From the NCBI RefSeq assembly GCF_902167145.1, contig NC_050102.1:1612001-1676000 (forward strand): a stretch of DNA of 64,000 nt, given 5' to 3'. Both the position numbers and the translations under genes were made by a program. How positions within the stretch are numbered: the first letter of the stretch is position 1; every line of letters starts with the position of its first letter. Positions 38,035 through 48,594 of the stretch are shown here, one piece after another. This DNA is from Zea mays. Its lineage: Eukaryota > Streptophyta > Magnoliopsida > Poales > Poaceae. A model generated the notes under the pieces. The model was not told where the DNA came from and did no database searches. It was given only the letters and a program-made list of their open reading frames with translations.

Positions 38035-39059
38035 GCATGGTGCTGGTCGTTGAGAGGACGACACAAGAAGACCAGGAACCTGAGGGCTCGGGACCGGCTA
38101 CAGGGGTCCGGACCGTTCAGAAGTCGGTCTACTACGTCAGCGAGGTCCTCCATGAGGCAAAGACCAGGTACCTTGAGACAAATAAGCTTCTCTATGTTGG
38201 GCTTGTTGCGTCCAGGAAGCTATGCCACTATTTCCAGGCACACAGGGACGTGGTGGTGACCTCCTTTCCACTAAGGGCCATCCTCCACAACTCTAATGCC
38301 ACGGGCAACATCACTAAGTGGGCCGCGGAGCTCGCTGAGTTCCAGTTGGACTTCCAGCCTCGCCACGCCATCAAGAGCCAAGTCCTGGCTGACTTCATCG
38401 TGGAGTGGACGCCTCCTCGAGCGCTCCTGGGGATCCGGACCCTGTTTCGGACCCCACACCTGTGGCCCAGGGGTCCGGTCTTCACCGAGCCCCACTGGAC
38501 GCTCTTCTTCGACGGATCTGCCCGGCAGCAAGTTGGCAGGGCTGGGGTGGTCCTCATCGACCCAAGCGGAGATCAAGTGAAGTACATGGTGCACCTTGAG
38601 TTCAAGGCCACCAATAACATGGCGGAGTACGAAGCATTGATCTTCGGCTTGTCGGTGGCCCTATCCCTAGGGATCCACCAGCTCCTGGTGAAGGGGGACT
38701 CCCAGCTGATCATGAAGCAAGTACGCGGGGAGTGTAGCTACAATGAGCCCAGGCTCGCAGCATACCTACTTCACCTGAGGAAGCTGGAGAAGGACTTCAT
38801 TGATCTGGAACTGCAACACATTCCTCGAGCTGACAACTCGGCAGCAGATGACCTCTCTGTGAAGGCATCAACTTGGGCACCCATGCCCAAGGGCGTCTTC
38901 GAAAGACGGCTACTGAGACCCACCGCCCAGCCGGCTGAACTGGGCGAAGGGGGCGAGACTAGCACCTCGAAGCTAGCGGTCCCGGTGGCGTCCCATCTTC
39001 AGAACCCACCAAAGGCTGTGTGTGCTATAGGAAATCCTGCACATAGTGCGGTTGGCTAA
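37992..39059 (+). pseudogene. pol: Tat element RNase H and second archaeal-type RNase H
   Basis: After the frameshift the frame gives the gypsy RNase H remnant (LYLYIAAAAEAVSMVLV, YYVSEVLHEAKTRYLE, WAAELAEFQLDFQPRHAIK). A second, archaeal-type RNase H follows from about 38495. All four acidic residues of the second domain are visible: D in FFDGSARQQ, E in NNMAEYEALI, D in VKGDSQLIMKQV and D in HIPRADNSAAD. A second RNase H is diagnostic of Tat elements. The frame then runs into a stop at 39057 and the link to integrase is shortened and out of frame. Confidence 0.85.
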
Positions 39060-40209
39060 ACGCTACACGGTGGTGGAAGGGGATCTCTACCGCCGTGGCG
39101 CCAACGGTATTCTCATGCGGTGCATTACCTAGGAGGAGGGCCGTGAGTTGCTCACGGAGATCCATGGAGGAGAGTACGAAAGTCATTCATCATCCCGCAT
39201 GCTGGTCGGTAAGGCCTTCCGGCATGGCTTTTACTGGCCAATCGCTCTCCAAGATGCAGCTGAGATGGTAAAGTCCTGCAAGGCGTGCCAGTTCCACGCA
39301 AAGCAGATACACACACCAGCTCAGGCTCTGCAGATGATTCCACTCTCCTGGCCATTCGTCGTATGGGGGGTGGATATCCTGGGACCATTCCCCAGGGCCG
39401 TCGGCGGGTACCGGTTCCTCTTCGTCGCCATCGACAAGTTCACAAAGTGGCCAGAGACCACCCTTGTGGTCAATATCACCCAGGGTGCTGTTGTCGCTTT
39501 CCTCAAGTTGATCGTTTGTAGATTTGGGGTCCCAAGCCGTATCATCACGGACAATGGGACCCAGTTTACAAGTCGGATCTTCCAGGAGTATTGCGAGGAC
39601 ATCGGCACCCAGCTCTGCTTTGCGTCCGTGGCTCATCCAAGGAGCAACGACCAAGTGGAGAGGGCAAACGCAGAGATCCTCAAGGGCCTCAAGACACGCA
39701 CCTACGACTGCTTGAAAAAGCATGGTGCAAATTGGGTCAACGAGCTTCCGTCCGTGCTGTGGGGGAACCGGACCACATCCAGTCGAGCTACCGGGGAGAC
39801 CCCGTTCTTCCTGGTCTACGGGGCCGAAGCCCGCCTTCCCCCGGAAATCCTTATGGGCTCCCCACGGGTCCAGGCTTTCGATGAGTCTATGCAGGAACAG
39901 CTATGGCGTGAGGACGTGGACTTCATCGACGAGCGCAGATGGCAAGTGGCGATCCGAAATGCACAGTACAACCAAGCGCTCAGGCGCTACCACCAATGGT
40001 TCGTGCATAGTAGGAAGCTCGGGGTCGGGGACCTGGTCCTAAGGCGAGTACTAAACCGAGAAGGGCTCCACAAACTCTCCCCTAGCTGGGAAGGACCCTC
40101 CAAGGTGACAGAAATATGCCGACCCGGGTGTGTCCGCCTTGCTACAACTGAAGGAGAGCCTCTTCCCAATCCCTGGAATATAGAGCATCTCCATAAGTTT
40201 TTCCCATAG
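39060..40209 (+). pseudogene. pol: Tat element integrase
   Basis: The frame shows RYTVVEGDLYRRG, an in-frame TAG at 39130-39132 (CAG to TAG), the zinc finger (SHSSSRMLVGKAFRHGFYWP, CKACQFHA) and the core with D in WGVDILGPFP, D in IITDNGTQFTS and E in QVERANAEILKG. The usual glycine before QVERAN is aspartate here. The C-terminal domain (GDLVLRRVLNREG, LSPSWEGPSKVTE) follows and ends in HLHKFFP. There is no chromodomain, as expected for Tat. Confidence 0.88.
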
Positions 40210-40496
40210 AAACAAGCCTGGGGATTCAGTTTTCTTCCTGTGTAACTAAGTTGCGCATATATGTACGCCAGCCCGGTGAGGTCCGCCCTCATAAACCCGG
40301 TCTATTGGCCTACACTCATGAATATCAAGTTATAAAGAAAAGATTCAACCCCAGATTTGTTTTTGTGATGGTCTTATTTTTGCTTCAATTTACTAGCATC
40401 ATTTTTATCTAACCCACCCATACAGTTCCCACCCTTTCTGGTATAATGACGTCCGAATTGAGTAGTCAGGCTTGCAGTTTGGGATTCCTCCGTAGG

Positions 40497-40804
40497 GGGG
40501 TCCGGCAGCCTGGGGGCCAGTTCTAGAGAACGGGTACTTGTCTCCTAGGGTGGTCCAGAGCTGTGTAGCCGTTTAGCTTGGTTCCGTACCCTAAGCCTGC
40601 ACGCTCCACCGCTTAGTGATGGGTACCCTAGTATTTGGAACTATAGTCCTATGGGTCCAGCAACTTGGGGTTCGGTTCTAGAGAACGGACACACATCCCC
40701 TGGGGCGGTCCGGAGCTGTGTAGCCGCTTAGCCTGGTCCTGTACCCTAAGCCTACACGCTCCACCACTCTACGACGGGTGCCCTAGTATTTGGAGCTGTG
40801 ATCC
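40497..40804. repeat. Two-copy tandem repeat (about 155 bp) in the spacer after pol
   Basis: Two adjacent units, about 40497-40648 and 40649-40804, share the series gttctagagaacgg, ggtccrgagctgtgtagccg, taccctaagcctrcacgctccacc and ccctagtatttgga. The spacer 40210-41210 around it carries no gene; it separates pol from the antisense gene. Confidence 0.75.
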
Positions 40805-41210
40805 AGGGGGTCCGGACACATGGATAGGCTTCCCGGTCTACATCCTGCAGGTCCTGTTGCGTGAATCAAAGGATAAAAGATACCAGTTAGTGGGCCCTAT
40901 GGGTGCACTACTAAAGCTTCCTAGCCAAGGTTGTGTGTAGGTCTAGGTTCCAGTCGAGACTACCTCCTGGGGGCCAGGTCACTAATTCTTTCTTAAGTAT
41001 ACTGGCATCCAGCCTCGACACGTCGAGCCTACATCCCAGGGGGGCCAAGTAGCACGAAGAAGTCAGTAACGACGCACACAACAAAGACAAATAGCATACA
41101 TATAAGTTCTGTCACTGTTAGAATACTTCCCAAAAGTATTTTACAAAACCAGAAAATATTACAAGCCACACCCCAGCGGAACCCTTGCCCTGTTTCTACA
41201 GATCTAGCTA

Positions 41211-42395
41211 CTAATCATCGGCAGGATCCCGCTGGAAGCGCTCAGCCACCACCTCCACAGTATCTTGTACGCTCTGCCGGGCGACGTCTTCGGTGTCGGC
41301 CACCGGACCAGCGATCACCGGCTCCAAGGAGATGGGCGGGTCGTGGCTCCAGAAGCACGTCAGAAGGTACTCAATCACCGCCCGGCAGAGCCTGCCGCCT
41401 TCGGCCTCCAGGCGGGCGCCAAGGATCTGGTCCAGACGTCGGAGGCGGTCGGCGGCGGAGTCCAGCACCGGGAGCGCGTCGGAGATGGACGTCGGCAGCT
41501 CCGACACCGGGATGGGGCTCACCCCTAGCGGCACCAGTGTCGTGCTCGCCTCGCTGGCCCATGCGGCGATGCGCTGGACCCCGACACGCTGCTCCGCCTG
41601 GAGATCTTCAAGTGTCTTCTGCATCGCCTCCACCGCCTGGGGGCCTGGTGCTGCCTGTGCCGCCTGCGCTGCCTCAAACTAGCGGACCCGCTCCTCCAGC
41701 GTCTGCTCCTTCTCCTCCGCCTCGAGCTCATGCTCGGCCAGAGACTTCTCCCTCCTTTCAAGCATTTCCTCTTTGAAGGCGAGATTCTTCTCCTGCCTGG
41801 CGAGGTCCACCTCCCGCCCGGCGAGGTCAGCCTCCCGCCTGTCCAAGGATTCTCCTTTCTCCTTGAGCTTCTCCTCGGCGAGAGCGGCGTCGCGGGCCTT
41901 GCCATCAAGCTCCTGCTACAGCCTTTGCAGGTTCTCCACAGCCGCGGTCTGCTGGACCCGCTGCTCCTCCAGGATTTTGTTGAGGGCATTCAGCTTCGCT
42001 TGGAGGTCTGAGATGACCTCCTCCCTCTGGTCCAAGTGAACCTCCTTCTTGGCCAGCCTCTTCTCCTTCCGGGTCACCTCCAGCTCCAGGGCGAACACCT
42101 TCTGGAGGTCCTTCCTGTAGTCCTTGCGGTCCCGCTCAAGCTCGGACCGCTCGGAGGTGAACTGGCGGGACGCTGCCTTGGTGCGCTCCTCCAACTGGGT
42201 ACGCCAGTCGCTGAGGCGCTGGTGTTCGGCCTCAAGCGCCTCCCACTCCTGCAGGATCGCCGCCTCAGTCTCTTGGAGGGCCTGGTGGGCGCGGGACAGC
42301 ACCCGAGGGAGGGGAACTGGCGCTGCTTCTGGCTCAGCGCCGGACCAGAGCCACCGCCCAAAAACCACCTCTGTCTCCTCCGGAGTTGGCGGCAG
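41211..42395 (-). pseudogene. Antisense gene of the Tat element, C-terminal coiled-coil part
   Basis: On the minus strand an open frame continues from the CACTA insertion to TAG at 41211. It is interrupted only by TAG at 41916-41918 and 41679-41681, both consistent with CAG to TAG. The product is a long coiled coil (EAAILQEWEALEAEHQRLSD, LEVTRKEKRLAKKEVHLDQR, LERREKSLAEHELEAEEKEQ) ending in a globular tail (RFQRDPADD). The role is unknown; such antisense frames recur in Tat elements. Confidence 0.75.
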
Positions 42396-43386
42396 CACTA
42401 GTACAAAAAGGCTCAAAGCCTGCGGGGACGATATATTTTTACATGCGGTTTCGGTTATCCACCGACTGTGTTATTTCTAGTGGCGGTTCCTTAAGAAAAC
42501 CGCCACTAGAAATCGTATTTCTACTGGCGGTTCCTTAAGAAAACCGCCAGTAGAAATCCATGATTTGTAGTGGCGGTTTTCTTAAGGAACCGCCACTAGA
42601 AATACGATTTCTAGTGGCGGTTTTCTTAAGGAACCGCCACTAGAAATCATTTTTATCCTTAATTTTTCGAGTTTTTCAAACGGCCTCGTATGACAAAACC
42701 ACCAAAATAAAAGTTGTAGATCTCTAAAAGTTATGAAACTTTGTAGTTGACAACTTTTTTGTTTGAACTCATTTCGGTTCTCAAAAATTGAATCTAAGTA
42801 TGTCAAATTTAAAATTCAAATTTTGCAAACTACCTCGGATGAAAAAAGTGTCAAAATAAAAGTTGTAGAACTTCAAAAGTTATTTATCTTTGTAGTTGAC
42901 AACTTTTTTATTTGAATTCGTTTAGGGTCTCAAATAAGCAATTTACATTCAAATGGTTGTAATATGTGCAGAAAACAACTACAAACTAGACACAAGACAT
43001 GTCATAGACGGAGTGGTAGGGGAGGGTACACGCGAGGGTGAGGTCGACGGTTCGAATACCGCGTCGCGCGCGAATTTTGCGCGAAAAATGCCGCGGGTGG
43101 GGTGGGCCTAATAAAAATAAATTTTTTAACTATTTTTAAAATATGTTTTATGTTTCCTGGAAATGATTTGCACTGGCGGTTTTATTACGTCGACCGCCAG
43201 TGAAAATCGATTTTCACTGGCGGTTTTATTACGCCGACCGCCAGTGAAAATCGATTTTCACTGGCGGTCCTCAGTTACCCGCCTGTAAAAATGATGATTT
43301 CTACTGGCCCCTAGCACTGGCGGTTACGAAAAACGCCACTATAAATAGGTTTACAACCGCCACTATAGAACTTCTCTGTACTAGTG
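42396..43386. mobile_element. CACTA-type non-autonomous DNA transposon (991 bp)
   Basis: The ends are CACTAGTACAAAAAGG and its complement (ttctctgtactagtg), i.e. CACTA termini, with 3-bp target duplications cag at 42393-42395 and 43387-43389. Subterminal arrays of hairpin-forming repeats lie at about 42466-42650 (units of tagtggcggttcc...ggaaccgccacta) and 43170-43345 (cactggcggttttattacg...gaccgccagtg). Such arrays are the expected transposase-binding sites of CACTA elements. There is no transposase, so it depends on an autonomous relative. Confidence 0.92.
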
Positions 43387-45205
43387 CAGGTTGGAGCTGG
43401 ACACGCCCCCCGCGTCGACCTCGATGGCGGCGACGGGCGCAGCTAGGGTCTCCTCTGCCGCTGCCGACGGTGTACTCGACGTCATCGCCGTCGTTGAGGC
43501 TGTGGCAGCCATCGGGGCAGTGGGGACCCCCTCTGATGCTGCGGCACCGCTTGGCGTTGGCGCCGCTGCCGCCGGACCCCCAGCTAGAGCCTGAGGGGCT
43601 GGTGGCGCTGTCTCGACGACAACAGCCGGGGGCGGTGGAGGCACGACCTTGGGAGCTGAGGGGGAGGAAGCCCTGACAAGCAAAGGATGGGTTAAGACCT
43701 GTCGGCATGTTAAATAGACTAATCAAAAAGAAAGGGGCTCCACTCACTTGGGGCCCTGGACCTTCCAGCGACCCTGGAAGCAGGGCGACCACTCCTTCTG
43801 CTGCTGCTGCTGCTGCTGTTGCTGGTGCCCCTGGGGGAGATCATCCCTAGGTGCTGTTGGTGGCGGCGAGCCCGACGGTGGTGGTGGTTGTGGTGGCGGC
43901 GGACCCGATGGCTGGGGTGGCGGAGGACTGGCGCGCCTCTGCGCGCCCTGGGCCTGGGAGCCGGTCTCCTCGGCCCCGCCAACAGTCCTCTAATGCTTCT
44001 GGGAGCCAGCCTCTTCGGCCCCAACGGGGGGGGGGGGGGGTCCGAAACAAACGACCCGTCGGCGCGGCGCAGCCGACGTCTCCTCTCCTCCTCCGACATC
44101 CCAGCACCGCCTGGGTGGAGGAGCTACTTGCAACCCCTTTGCCCTTGTCCAAGGGGCGGGGGGCCACGGCGGGGGCATGGGAAGCTCTGGCGGGGGCGTT
44201 GGGGGCCACGCCGGCAGTCTAGGGGCCTTCAACCGGCACATCGGAAATCCAGATCCCGCGATGGGGGTCCCTACCGCCGGTATGGCGAACTGCGACGCCG
44301 CGCTCATCGAGGGTCGGCAGCATGGCCAAAATCACCGTCCTCAACCCTGCATCGTCGCGGAGCGCAGGGACGCCCTCGGGGAGGATTAGAGACTTAGGGA
44401 CAAAGTACTCACCAGTAATCCCCTTCACCAGAACCTCTAGCTCCTCCCAGGATAGGTCGGTCCCCGGCCCACGCTGGATCCAGCCGATGTCGTTTGAACC
44501 GGTGAACCAGCAACATAGACGCGCCCTCTGCTGCAATGGCACGATACGACGCTTCAGGAAGTCTCTGACCACGTGCATCGATGTCAGGCCACCCGCCACC
44601 AAGCTCTTGATCCTGTCCAGTACGAACTAGAACTCTGGCGCCAGGGATGGCTTGGCCCTCCATTGCTTCTAGTCGAGTCTTGGCCCGTCGCTCGGTAGGC
44701 TGAGGCGATCGTTGGCCTCCACGCTAGCGATCACCCAGTCACCGCGCTAGTTCTCCCACCTTGCGTCGCTAAGGGAGGGGATGTAGGCGCCGGCCGAATC
44801 CGGCCTTGTTTGGAAGTAGTAGGCGCCGAGGTGGTCCTTCGCCTTCCCCGACTTCACTAGCACAAAGAAATGGCGGAAGAGGGAGGTGCAGGGCGCCACC
44901 CCCACGAACATCTCACACAGGTGGGCGAAGATGGCCGCCTGGAGGATGGAGTGGGGGGTGAGGTGCTGAAGCTGGAGGCTGAACTCCTCCAACAACAGCA
45001 GGAAGAAAGGCGAGATCGGCAATGCCAACCCACAGGAGATGTAGGAGGTAAACAAAACAAACTCCCCGGCAGCGAGGTCACCGAGGGGGACAGCGCCAGC
45101 GCGGATCCTCTCGGCGAGTGCCGGCGCGCCCCACCCAAGCAGGTGGCGCACCACATCAAGCGTCGCCTCGGTCTGGAAGCGGTCGGGTTGGCCAAGCGAA
45201 GTCAT
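43387..45205 (-). pseudogene. Antisense gene of the Tat element, N-terminal and middle part with an intron
   Basis: The ATG at 45205 (MTSLGQPDRFQTEATLD) opens a frame with a conserved plant gypsy-associated protein: FTSYISCGLALPISPFFLLLLEEF, FFVLVKSGKAKDHLGAYYFQ, VVRDFLKRRIVPLQQRARLCC and GEYFVPKSLILPEGVPAL. A proline- and glutamine-rich segment follows (QQQQQQQKEWSPCFQGRW), then a canonical 75-bp intron (43747 down to 43673, GTGAGT...TTGTCAG, phase 2). After it comes a proline/alanine-rich linker ending at the CACTA element. TAG stops at 44747, 44669, 44627, 44219 and 43990 each fit a CHG-type C-to-T change of TGG or CAG. A 15-bp G run (44026-44040) marks a frame change. The role is unknown. 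Confidence 0.72.
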
Positions 45206-45922
45206 GGCGTCGACGGCGGCGTAGGTGTGGAGCAAGAGAACGCGAATGCAAAGGGGCGCGGAGAGCTCGAAGGCGAAAGGGCGCAGCGAGTGGAGAGAAT
45301 GCGAAAGCGTAACGGCTGCACGCGGGGTGAATCCCTTTTCAAGGAAGACTCTCCTGCTCGTGCCCCGAGACGCAGCAAAGAATCTCGCCCGACGCGCACC
45401 AATATGACCTAGCCTATGACACGGGGGCCCGGGCCCACAAGTCATACAGCTGGTGTGCGGGTCTCCGAGTGCGAAGGAGGCAAACCGCAACGCAAGGAGC
45501 GAACCGCCGCTCGCGGTAGTGCGCCTCTTCATCTCCGCCGAAAACAGCGGCCCAGTCTCTGACACGGGGGCCCAGGCCCACGAGTCATACTCCTTGGGCG
45601 TCGGTCTCCGAGTGCGAAGAAGGCGAACCGCCGCACGCGCCAGTATCGCGTCTCCTCGAGGCTGCCGCAGAAGACAGAGAAGATGAATTTTCAAAACCAA
45701 TGCAGCGGTATCGAGGCACCCCGCGCGTGGCCCGGCGAAACCATCAAGTGTGGGGGGCATGGGCCAGTCAGCCGCGGGGACAAACGTGGCAGTTGGCGTG
45801 ACCGAAGACGGACTAGCAGTGATTGCGTCAGCAAACGCATGGAAGCGGCGCGCCAATCGCCAATCAAGCTTTAGCCCCACCTGCAGGCTCGTATCCTCCC
45901 CTGAGGTGGGCCCGGGGGCCAC
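45206..45922. other. Region between antisense gene start and 3' LTR
   Basis: It carries the presumed 5' leader and promoter of the antisense gene (minus strand) and, next to 45923, the G-rich tract ggtgggcccgggggccac in the polypurine position of the element. The minus-strand frame stays open through it into the LTR, but start codons before 45205 lack family support. Confidence 0.5.
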
Positions 45923-47109
45923 TGTCGGTACCCTGAAACAGGGGTACCCCTTACTACAATATAAAGACGCGGTGCCCACGCGGCTATCTCTAGTCGCGTG
46001 GTGAGCAGCACCCGACACCACCACGTGAACGGCTCCGGGTCCGCCACATGGTCGGAAAAGACGATATACTCCAAGGTATCAGCAGTGGGTCCGGACCCCC
46101 ACGGGAAAGGGACGGACCCCTGTGTATACGGATCGGACCTCCGGGTAAGGTCCAGGACCTCCACGGGCACGAACCGGACCCCTAGGATGGGTCCCGGACC
46201 CCTCTGTGTGGGGTCCGGGCCACTCACAACAGGGTCCCAGGATTCTAGGACAAAGAGTACCCGGACCTTAATCGAGACCAGGCGGGGGTCCGGAGCCGAC
46301 ACGTGTCCGGACCATGTCGTCTACTCTTCTGCTCCCCGCTCAGACGGAGACCCAATGCTGCCACGTGGCCCACTGCCCGTGACGTAAGCCAGTGGGCGGA
46401 GCCTGACGTAAGGCCTCTACGCCGCGCGACCTCTGCATTTATTGCGGATAAGCCGCGCCGCCTGTCCACTCCACTGGCAGGCGATGTGCCACCTCAGCAT
46501 TTAATGAGCCCTGTCCACTCCACTGGCAGGCGATGTGCCGCCTCAGCATTTAATGTGCCATGTCCACTCCGCAGACGAGCGGCAACCAGGCCATCCTGCA
46601 GGCGGCGTGCCTATCCATTCTGTTGGCAGACAGTACGCCCGTGCGGCGGCATACACTATGCGCATCATCACTCGCGCGTTACCGAGGAAGCAGCGCGGGA
46701 TATCAATACTATATGCACTACGGACATTATGGCGCTCAGAGGTCACCCTGGCGTTACAGGCAGTAGTTACTTTCTTCCATTTTGCCCCTGGGCCCACATG
46801 TCGGGGCTCAGTATCCTTGTACGTGCCCCCCTTGAGCTATAAAAGGGAGGGCACACAACGTTACAAGGCAGACCCAACTTATGCTCTCACACTCGCTCAA
46901 ACTCACAAGTTCATGCAAGCTCTCAAGCTCAATACATCACACAGTGGAGTAGGGTATTACGCTCCGGTGGCCTGAACCACTCTAAACCCTTGTGTGTTCT
47001 TGTGTTCATCCCGATTCCATCTAACAGGCAAAACGCTTGGGCCCCTCCTCATCTTAGGATTTAGGGCGGGTGCGTTCCGCCACCCGGCCGGAGAATTTCT
47101 TCTCCGACA
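45923..47109 (+). repeat. Tat element 3' LTR (1187 bp)
   Basis: Matches 13388-14553 with scattered differences and about 20 extra bases near 46095-46115 (an added ggacccccacgggaaaggg). It carries the 49-bp tandem repeat at 46464-46561, the TATA box ctataaaagg at 46838, and the end TCTCCGACA at 47109 followed by target duplication catag. Confidence 0.92.
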
Positions 47110-47114
47110 CATAG

Positions 47115-47707
47115 GATACCTCATCATAGGAGTCTCTACAGTGGGCCACATATCAGAAAAGACGGGACAACACACCATACCGAGCGTATGTGAGACTACG
47201 TACGACGGAAGGTGACACAGGGCATATAACGCGAAGCGATGTCACGTACGCCCGTTCCCTGGGACAAGCTCGCGGGACCTGCACACATACCACCAGGACA
47301 TTAACAACATATTTTCTACAGGGACCAACATGATGGACAACACCACACAGGAGGTACGAGTACGACCACACAAGGGAAAAAAGACACCACATTGACCTAG
47401 GGAGGCCGGTATCCCTATCTCTCTCTCCCTTCTCGTCAGGGGCGAGACTCCACTATAAAGGCTTCTCCCTTGATATATAAAAAGGGAGGACACTCCTTTC
47501 TTCAGAGCACGAGCACACCAGTTGTAACACGCCTCCAAGTAATACTATGATCAACACTACACTAGACTAGGGTGCCAGCTTGAACCTGTATAAACCCTCT
47601 GTCTCAACCCACATCCGAGACTCAACGACACACCATTCGGAGTGAGTCCACGCTAGCACCCCTGCCGAACACAAATCTTAATGTCCCCGATTTCCAAAAC
47701 CACGACA
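47115..47707 (+). repeat. Relic gypsy LTR, right piece
   Basis: The continuation of the LTR begun at 13031. It has two TATA-like motifs (actataaagg near 47451 and atatataaaaaggg near 47473) and ends in CACGACA, followed by tttggcgcaccaggtagggg, the primer-site region of the same type as in the Tat element. Confidence 0.75.
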
Positions 47708-48590
47708 TTTGGCGCACCAGGTAGGGGACTGTTAGCGTGCCAGCAGACATCTTCCACTCTGATGACCCAATCCTTCGAGTTCTCCAGAGGCAAGACTTTT
47801 GCCCTAGGAGCCGTGTCACATTCAGATCCCTAAACTTCCTTGCCACCGTCGTCGGTGAACTCCGCCTCGTCGACCCCGATATACCCTCCGCCGCGAGCAC
47901 ATAACCCGTCAATTTCAACGAAAGCATGGCGGAAAAGCGATGCCTCAAGAGGCATGCTGCCGCACTACCATGACGCCCTAGCTAGATCACTGCCACTGTC
48001 AAGCAACGAGCGGAGGAAGCTCCACCAACCGCCCTCATGGCCATCATCAGCCATCGACAAACATTCGACAACAAGTGTCATCACAAATCGGCCACACAAG
48101 AAATACATGTGGCGGATCCCACCACCCCACGGTACCTCCAATGGTCAGAGTCCCCAATCATCTTCGACCGTGGTGATCACCCAAACGGGATCCCGCATCC
48201 CGGGACGACCTCCCCCTTGTCGTCGAGCTGATTATGGGCTCGAAGTGCCTCTCCAAGGTACTCATGGATGGGAGAAGTGGCCTTAACATCATGTACATCA
48301 AGACTCCTTTGACGGCTTGGCGATCGCACGGTCCGCGCTGCGCCTCAGCTCGCACCGTTCCACGGCATCGTGCCCCGCTGCTAAGCCTACTCGCTCGGAT
48401 GAGTCACTCTGCATGTCACATTCGGCGAACCCTCCAACTTTCGTACCGAGCGGGTGCAATTCGAGGTGGTGGATTTCCGGGGAGCCTACAACGCCATCCT
48501 GGTGAGACCGTGCTCCGTTAAGTTCATGGTCGTCCCCAATTACACATACCTCAAGCTGAAGATGCCCGGTCCCCCCATGGGATCATTACG
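47708..48590 (+). pseudogene. Relic gypsy gag/protease fragment
   Basis: Broken frames preserve gypsy features: TTPRYLQWSESPIIFDRGDHPN followed by the protease region MGSKCLSKVLMDGRSGLNIMY, where the usual DGGSG is DGRSG, then KFMVVPNYTYLKLKMPGP near 48520-48570. These phrases match Tat-type gag-protease proteins of grasses. The rest of pol is absent, so the element was truncated before the later insertions. Confidence 0.7.
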
Positions 48591-48594
48591 GCGT

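Larger units (their letters stand above)
13388..47109 (+). mobile_element. Tat-lineage Ty3/gypsy retrotransposon with antisense gene, holding nested insertions
   Basis: The LTRs are 13388-14553 and 45923-47109, flanked by identical target duplications catag (13383-13387 and 47110-47114). Order on the + strand: gag, protease, reverse transcriptase, RNase H, a second archaeal-type RNase H, integrase, a spacer with tandem repeats, then a long gene on the minus strand before the 3' LTR. The second RNase H and an extra antisense gene are hallmarks of the Tat lineage (relatives of Grande, Cinful and RIRE2). A chromovirus (14928-34883) sits in the beginning of gag and a CACTA element (42396-43386) in the antisense gene. 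Without insertions it would be about 12.8 kb. It is dead: several TAG stops, frameshifts and a changed reverse-transcriptase active site. Confidence 0.92.

Noticed and set aside
36628..39132. Programmed stop-codon readthrough as the reason for TAG in gag-pol
   Set aside because: There are several TAGs at unrelated positions, plus frameshifts and a catalytic change, and the antisense gene has the same kind of stops; decay explains them better.
42466..42650. Regular palindromic repeats resembling a CRISPR array
   Set aside because: They lie inside a CACTA element with TIRs and 3-bp target duplication in plant DNA, and the spacers are not unique sequences of equal length.
43005..43060. A tRNA gene
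   Set aside because: Boxes resemble pol III signals but no cloverleaf with acceptor stem could be drawn; kept only as a finding to test.
43748..43993. Cysteine- and glycine-rich + strand frame
   Set aside because: It is the reverse shadow of the glutamine- and proline-rich part of the antisense gene.
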